A DNA stretch of 33,530 nucleotides from DATCLS01 sp035265325. GTDB taxonomy: Bacteria > Actinomycetota > Acidimicrobiia > Acidimicrobiales > VFJN01. The position numbers and the translations under genes were made by a program. The DNA is taken from positions 1-33,530 of the forward strand of contig DATFOS010000020.1 in the NCBI GenBank assembly GCA_035265325.1. The letters run 5' to 3'. Under the pieces are notes generated by a model, which worked only from the letters and a program-made list of their open reading frames with translations, did not search any database and was not told the origin of the DNA. Numbering within the stretch: the stretch's first letter is position 1; every line of letters begins with the position of its first letter. Below, piece after piece: positions 30,377-33,530 of this stretch.

Positions 30377-30718
30377 TCAGTCGCCGAGGTGGGCGGTGGC
30401 GACCTTGTGGGGGACGACGAGGCGCCAGGCGTCGAGGACGATCTCCGTCATCTCGTCGTGGTCGATGGCGTCGAGCCGGACGACCAGCCAGTTGTACCGG
30501 AGGTCGGAGGGGCGGGGGAGGACGAACTTGTCCGGCTCGGCGTCGATCAGCGCCTGGCGCTCCTCCTTGGGGAATGCGAAGCCCATCATCGTCTCGTCGT
30601 GCGAGAAGGCGAGCCACACGATCCGGCCGACCCGGAACTTCACGCGGTCCCGCACCAGCGCCTCGGTGACCCGGGGGAGGTCTTCGGCGACGGCCCGCAC
30701 GTCTTCGAGGGTCACCAC
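30377..30718 (-). CDS. MmcQ/YjbR-family protein
   Basis: The protein has 113 residues from the GTG at 30718. TAGGGT (30731-30726, minus strand) lies 7 bases upstream and decides this start; a GTG at 30715 is also in frame. The family pattern is LEDVRAVAEDLPRVTEAL, KFRVGRIVWLAFSHDETMMGFAFPKEERQALI, FVLPRPSDLRYNWLVVRLDAID and EIVLDAWRLVVPHK. The fold is a CyaY-like double-wing DNA-binding type, and the function is not established. It faces the TetR gene across 21 bases. Confidence 0.85.
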   Translation of the reverse strand: MVTLEDVRAVAEDLPRVTEALVRDRVKFRVGRIVWLAFSHDETMMGFAFPKEERQALIDAEPDKFVLPRPSDLRYNWLVVRLDAIDHDEMTEIVLDAWRLVVPHKVATAHLGD

Positions 30719-30777
30719 CCGCCCGACCCTAGGCCCGAGCACGGGCGCGGGCCGGGCGGGTGGCATCCCCGGAGGGC

Positions 30778-31749
30778 TCAGCCCACCGACAGCACGATGC
30801 GCTGGGCGGTGACCTGGTAGCCGGCCTTGGCGAACGCCGCCGCCATCGGGGCGTTTCCGGTGTCGGTGTCGGCGATCACCCGGTCGGCACCCTGGGCCGC
30901 CAGGAACGCCGTGGCCCAGGACACCAGCTCGGCGGCGTACCCGTGGCCCCGGTGGGCGGGCAGCACGCCGACATAGCCGATCACGGCGGCCTGGTAGTTC
31001 CGGGTGGGCAGGACCACGCCCGCCACCTCGCCGGCAGGCGTGACGGCGAGGCGCCACCAGTCCCGGGGGGCCGGCATCCAGTCCATGTCCGCCAGCTGGA
31101 CCTTGGCGGCCGCCGCGACCCCGCCCCGCTCGGTGTCGCGGCGGGAGTAGGCGTCGAGGGTCCCGTCGATGACGGCCTCCAGGACGGCCAGCAGCTCGTC
31201 GTCCCCGCCCACGGGACGCACCCGCAGCGCCCCCGACGGCGTCTCCTCGGGCGGGGCGTCGGCGGTGGGTTCGCCCCGCCACTCCAGCCGGAGGCGCTCG
31301 ACGAAGGGCTCATAGCCGACGGCGCGGGCGGCGGCCAGGCGGTCGTCGGCGGGCCCGCGGACGCTGGGGTCGTCCCGCCAGCGGGGCGGAAGGAACAGGT
31401 GGTACTCGGGCGCAGCGCCCTCGGCGTTGCGGACCGAGGCCAGGGCCGTCCGCAACAGCTGGACGCCGACGGCCACCCGATCGGGCTCGTCGGCGGCGAC
31501 GTCGAACCAGTCGAGGGCGAAGGGATGGGTGTCCTCCGGGCCGGCCCAGAAGGCGGCTCGGGCGACGACGGCGTCGCCGCGCTGGGCGACCCACACCCAG
31601 TCGGGCCGGTAACTGCCGGCGGCGGCGGTGGCGAGGAAGTCCCGGCCGGGGACGCCGAACGCGGCGCCAGCACCGGGGCGGTCGTAGGAGGTGAAGGGGG
31701 ACAGGTCGCCGTCCGCCAGGGGGCGGACGAGAAGGTCATCGGTGGTCAA
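30778..31749 (-). CDS. GNAT-family N-acetyltransferase, probably tandem
   Basis: The protein has 323 residues from the TTG at 31749, which has GGAGG 8 bases upstream; an ATG at 31785 would add 12 unconserved residues. The C-terminal half (about 200-323) is a GNAT domain. IGYVGVLPAHRGHGYAAELVSWA includes the acetyl-CoA loop RGHGYA, and DTDTGNAPMAAAFAKAGYQV is the usual end. The N-terminal half (LLVRPLADGDL, DWVWVAQRGDAVVARAAFW) resembles a degenerate second GNAT domain. The acceptor is unknown. A 19-codon open frame with a strong Shine-Dalgarno and its own -10 box lies upstream. Confidence 0.85.
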   Translation of the reverse strand: MTTDDLLVRPLADGDLSPFTSYDRPGAGAAFGVPGRDFLATAAAGSYRPDWVWVAQRGDAVVARAAFWAGPEDTHPFALDWFDVAADEPDRVAVGVQLLRTALASVRNAEGAAPEYHLFLPPRWRDDPSVRGPADDRLAAARAVGYEPFVERLRLEWRGEPTADAPPEETPSGALRVRPVGGDDELLAVLEAVIDGTLDAYSRRDTERGGVAAAAKVQLADMDWMPAPRDWWRLAVTPAGEVAGVVLPTRNYQAAVIGYVGVLPAHRGHGYAAELVSWATAFLAAQGADRVIADTDTGNAPMAAAFAKAGYQVTAQRIVLSVG

Positions 31750-31809
31750 CGGGTGTGCCTCCGGGCACGAAGGCGCCCCCGGCATCGCCGGGCCGGCACG
31801 CCGCCGGGC

Positions 31810-31869
31810 TCAGGGGAGCGGGGCGGCGGGACCGGTGGCGGCAGGGGGGCGCAACAGACGATCGGTCAT
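31810..31869 (-). CDS. Possible 19-residue leader peptide upstream of the GNAT gene
   Basis: ATG at 31869, TGA at 31812-31810. The peptide starts MTDRLLRPPAATGP and ends APLP. GAGGAGGTG (31886-31878) is 8 bases before the ATG, the strongest Shine-Dalgarno in the window. TAGAGT (31915-31910) is a good -10 about 40 bases upstream. It ends 60 bases before the GNAT TTG. A Pro-rich short leader with its own promoter could attenuate the GNAT gene, but no homologue is known to me and it may be chance. Confidence 0.4.
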   Translation of the reverse strand: MTDRLLRPPAATGPAAPLP

Positions 31870-31901
31870 CTCGGGTGCACCTCCTCGCTCGCGGGCCGAA
31901 C

Positions 31902-31927
31902 CGCCGGCGACTCTAGGCGCCGGCGGC
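31902..31927. promoter_or_regulatory. Promoter of the leader/GNAT transcript, flanked by CGCCGGCG palindromes
   Basis: TAGAGT (31915-31910, minus strand) sits between two copies of CGCCGGCG-like palindromes. Transcription would start near 31903. Confidence 0.45.
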
Positions 31928-31983
31928 CCGACCCACGCACCCCGGTTTCCCGGCGGGGCTCCACGCCACGTCCCTCGCCGGGC

Positions 31984-32466
31984 TCACCCCACCCGCTCGG
32001 CGACCGTGAACGCCACGGCGGCGGCGATGGCGCCGACGGTGCGGACGTGGTTCCAGGCGGTCCACTCCCGCAGGTAGGTGGCCCACACCCGGGCGGCCTC
32101 GGGGGCGTCGACCGCCACGGCGTCGAGGGCCTCGTTGCGGGGCACGTGGTACACGGCCGTCAGCACGATCGGGACCATGTAGGCGACGGCGCCGGCCAGC
32201 CGCCACCACCCGGCGGCCGAGTCCAGGCGGGACAGCGACGTCACGCCGAGGACGATCGACGCCAGCGCGGTCCCGAACAGGCCGATCATGAAGAGCGGCG
32301 TCGGCGCCGACCGGTTGATGCCCTGCATGGCGGCCATGCCCTGGGCGGGCGTGGCCCGCCCGAGGCCGTGCATCACGAACGTCGAGAAGGCGAAGAAGAC
32401 GCCGCCCATCACCGCGGCGGCGACCGCCGTCGTGAGGGTGACCGGGGCGACCCAGCGGTCCGGCAC
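31984..32466 (-). CDS. DUF1772 (anthrone-oxygenase-like) membrane protein
   Basis: The protein has 160 residues from the GTG at 32466, 6 bases after the NmrA-like stop, so the two form an operon. Four membrane spans are predicted (VTLTTAVAAAVMGGVFFAFSTF, PLFMIGLFGTALASIVLG, WRLAGAVAYMVPIVLTAV, VRTVGAIAAAVAFTV). FFAFSTFVMxxL, INRSAPTPLFM, YHVPRNEAL and the Trp-rich WTAWNHVRT are the hallmarks of DUF1772. Some members relate to anthrone oxygenases and others have no known activity. The neighbouring NmrA-like protein could supply or sense NADPH, which is inference. Confidence 0.88.
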   Translation of the reverse strand: MPDRWVAPVTLTTAVAAAVMGGVFFAFSTFVMHGLGRATPAQGMAAMQGINRSAPTPLFMIGLFGTALASIVLGVTSLSRLDSAAGWWRLAGAVAYMVPIVLTAVYHVPRNEALDAVAVDAPEAARVWATYLREWTAWNHVRTVGAIAAAVAFTVAERVG

Positions 32467-32472
32467 GGCCGC

Positions 32473-33309
32473 TCACCCCTTCCAGACGCCGGTGGCCGCC
32501 GCCGCCCGGACGTAGTCGGCGAAGTCCCGGGCCGGGCGGCGCAGCGCCTGCTCGACGCCGTCGCCGAGGGTGGCGTTCCGGCCGTCGAGGACCCGGCGGA
32601 AGACGTCGGTCAGCGGGCCGACCTCCTCTTCCGGGAGCCCGGCCGCCACCGCACCGGCGGCGTACTCCTCGGGCGTCACGCTCACGTACCGGACGTCCCT
32701 GTCGGCGGCCTCCGCGATCAGGCGCGTCGCCTCGGTGAACGTCAACAGCCGGGGACCGGTCATCTCGTACAGCCGGCCGACATGGCCCTCCTCGGTCAGG
32801 GCGGCGACGGCGACGTCGGCGATGTCGTCCACGTCGACGAACGGCTCCGCCACGTCGGCGGCCGGCAGGGCGACCACCCCGTCGAGCACCGGCCCGAGCA
32901 GGAAGTGCTCGCTGAAGTTCTGGGCGAACCAGGCGGCTCGCAGGATCGTCCAGTCGGCCCCGGAGGCCTGGACCGCTCGCTCGGACGCCTGGGCCTCCTC
33001 CTCGCCCCGGCCCGACAGGAACACGAGCCGGCGGACCCCGCAGCCCACCGCCTCCCGGGCGAACGCGCCGACGATGGCGGACGCGCCGGGGAACCCGGTG
33101 TCCGGCACGAAGGCCAGGTAGGCCGCGGCGGCGCCGTCCAGTGCCGGTGCCCAGGTGGACTCGTCGTACCAGTCGAAGGGCGGCGTCCCGCGGCGGGACC
33201 CGACCCGCACGGGCACGCCCCGCCCTTCCAGGCGTTCGACGAGGCGGCGCCCGGTCTTCCCGTTCCCGGCGGTGACGAGGATGAGGCGTTCGTTCGTGTC
33301 GTTTGTCAT
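32473..33309 (-). CDS. NmrA-like NAD(P)-binding family protein
   Basis: The protein has 278 residues from the ATG at 33309; an ATG at 33345 is in frame. The dinucleotide motif is VTAGNGKTGRRLVERL, a variant of GxxGxxG in which the first Gly is preceded by Thr-Ala. The Arg in VRVGSRRG suggests NADPH. SGRGEEEAQASERAVQASGADWTILRAAWFAQNF is the characteristic atypical-SDR block (no YxxxK). AEPFVDVDDIADVAVAALTE and YEMTGPRLLTFTEA are also diagnostic. NmrA-like proteins act as redox sensors or quinone/NADPH reductases. It is co-transcribed with the DUF1772 protein. Confidence 0.88.
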   Translation of the reverse strand: MTNDTNERLILVTAGNGKTGRRLVERLEGRGVPVRVGSRRGTPPFDWYDESTWAPALDGAAAAYLAFVPDTGFPGASAIVGAFAREAVGCGVRRLVFLSGRGEEEAQASERAVQASGADWTILRAAWFAQNFSEHFLLGPVLDGVVALPAADVAEPFVDVDDIADVAVAALTEEGHVGRLYEMTGPRLLTFTEATRLIAEAADRDVRYVSVTPEEYAAGAVAAGLPEEEVGPLTDVFRRVLDGRNATLGDGVEQALRRPARDFADYVRAAAATGVWKG

Positions 33310-33530
33310 GCCGTCAGTGAACGCCCGATGGGCGAGCGTTTCCATGGCCCATTGGCGCAGATGCATACGTCGGCGTCCACAGCACGCTCCCAGCGATCGA
33401 CGGAGGACGAGGGTCCGTCGAGGACCGATCGACCGCTTCTGGCGCGACGGTGGCTACAGTTGCTCCGTCGTTCGCGCCGGCCCCCTCGCCGGCCGCCGTC
33501 GGTGCCATCGGAAATCGCACCGACGAGGCC
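33310..33530. promoter_or_regulatory. Upstream region of the NmrA-like operon and right window edge
   Basis: CGCCC-GAT-GGGCG (33322-33334) within AACGC...GCGTT (33320-33340) lies just upstream of the NmrA-like ATG and may be an operator. TCGACGGA (33397-33404) and TCCGTCGA (33414-33421) form a perfect 8-bp inverted repeat. On the plus strand TACAGT (33455-33460) may be the -10 of a gene that continues past the edge; no start codon lies 6-10 bases after it. Confidence 0.3.

Noticed and set aside
1..33530. tRNA, rRNA, CRISPR arrays, transposases, toxin-antitoxin pairs, phage or defence genes
   Set aside because: None could be recognised; the only mobile-element signature is the MITE-like segment.

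Overview
The window is very G+C-rich, gene-dense chromosomal DNA of an actinobacterium. The content (DUF2510 and DUF574 proteins, LytR-CpsA-Psr and L,D-transpeptidase envelope enzymes, F420-linked proteins, many GTG starts) fits Actinomycetota. An Acidimicrobiia-type host is my best guess, but I cannot verify it. I see no rRNA, tRNA, CRISPR array, transposase, phage gene or replication origin. No gene-free gap exceeds 300 bases.

Layout. 1-2.6 kb: the 3' end of a family-5 uracil-DNA glycosylase and a membrane-anchored Hsp70-like protein. 2.6-5.4 kb: an FrhB-type iron-sulfur flavoprotein, divergent from an LCP cell-wall ligase. 5.5-11 kb: an SDR, an FKBP isomerase, an L,D-transpeptidase lipoprotein, a DinB-like protein, a beta-propeller-like lipoprotein, a YdcF protein and a DUF2510 membrane protein. 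11-17 kb: a TTC38-like TPR protein, an RsbW-like kinase, a DUF2231 membrane protein cut by one TAG from a secreted-type beta domain, a DUF574 methyltransferase, a MITE-like element at the stop codon of a STAS gene, and a coiled-coil protein. 17-25 kb: a LysE exporter, a maleylpyruvate-isomerase-like protein, a DrrAB-type ABC exporter, a terpenoid-cyclase-fold-like protein, an MFS exporter, a second DUF574 methyltransferase and a GH16 glucanase. 25-33.5 kb: small redox and regulator modules (TetR/methyltransferase plus a dehydrogenase pseudogene, TrmO-like, DJ-1/MarR back to back with F420-oxidoreductase/TetR, MmcQ-like, GNAT, DUF1772/NmrA).

Themes. (i) Envelope: several proteins share one plan, a cytoplasmic or lipid-anchored module followed by an acidic Thr/Ser/Gly stalk outside the membrane. 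(ii) Regulation: about eleven genes have a TAnnnT box 6-10 nt before the start codon, which implies leaderless transcripts. The TetR and MarR modules carry clear palindromic operators. (iii) Partner-switching parts (RsbW-like kinase, STAS protein) lie 2.3 kb apart without a sigma factor. (iv) Decay and insertion: an internally deleted dehydrogenase, a nonsense-split membrane protein and a hairpin-forming MITE. No single operon stands out as a wholly new system. The best leads are the Hsp70 fusion, the TAG-split gene, the MITE-like element and the operator-controlled redox modules.
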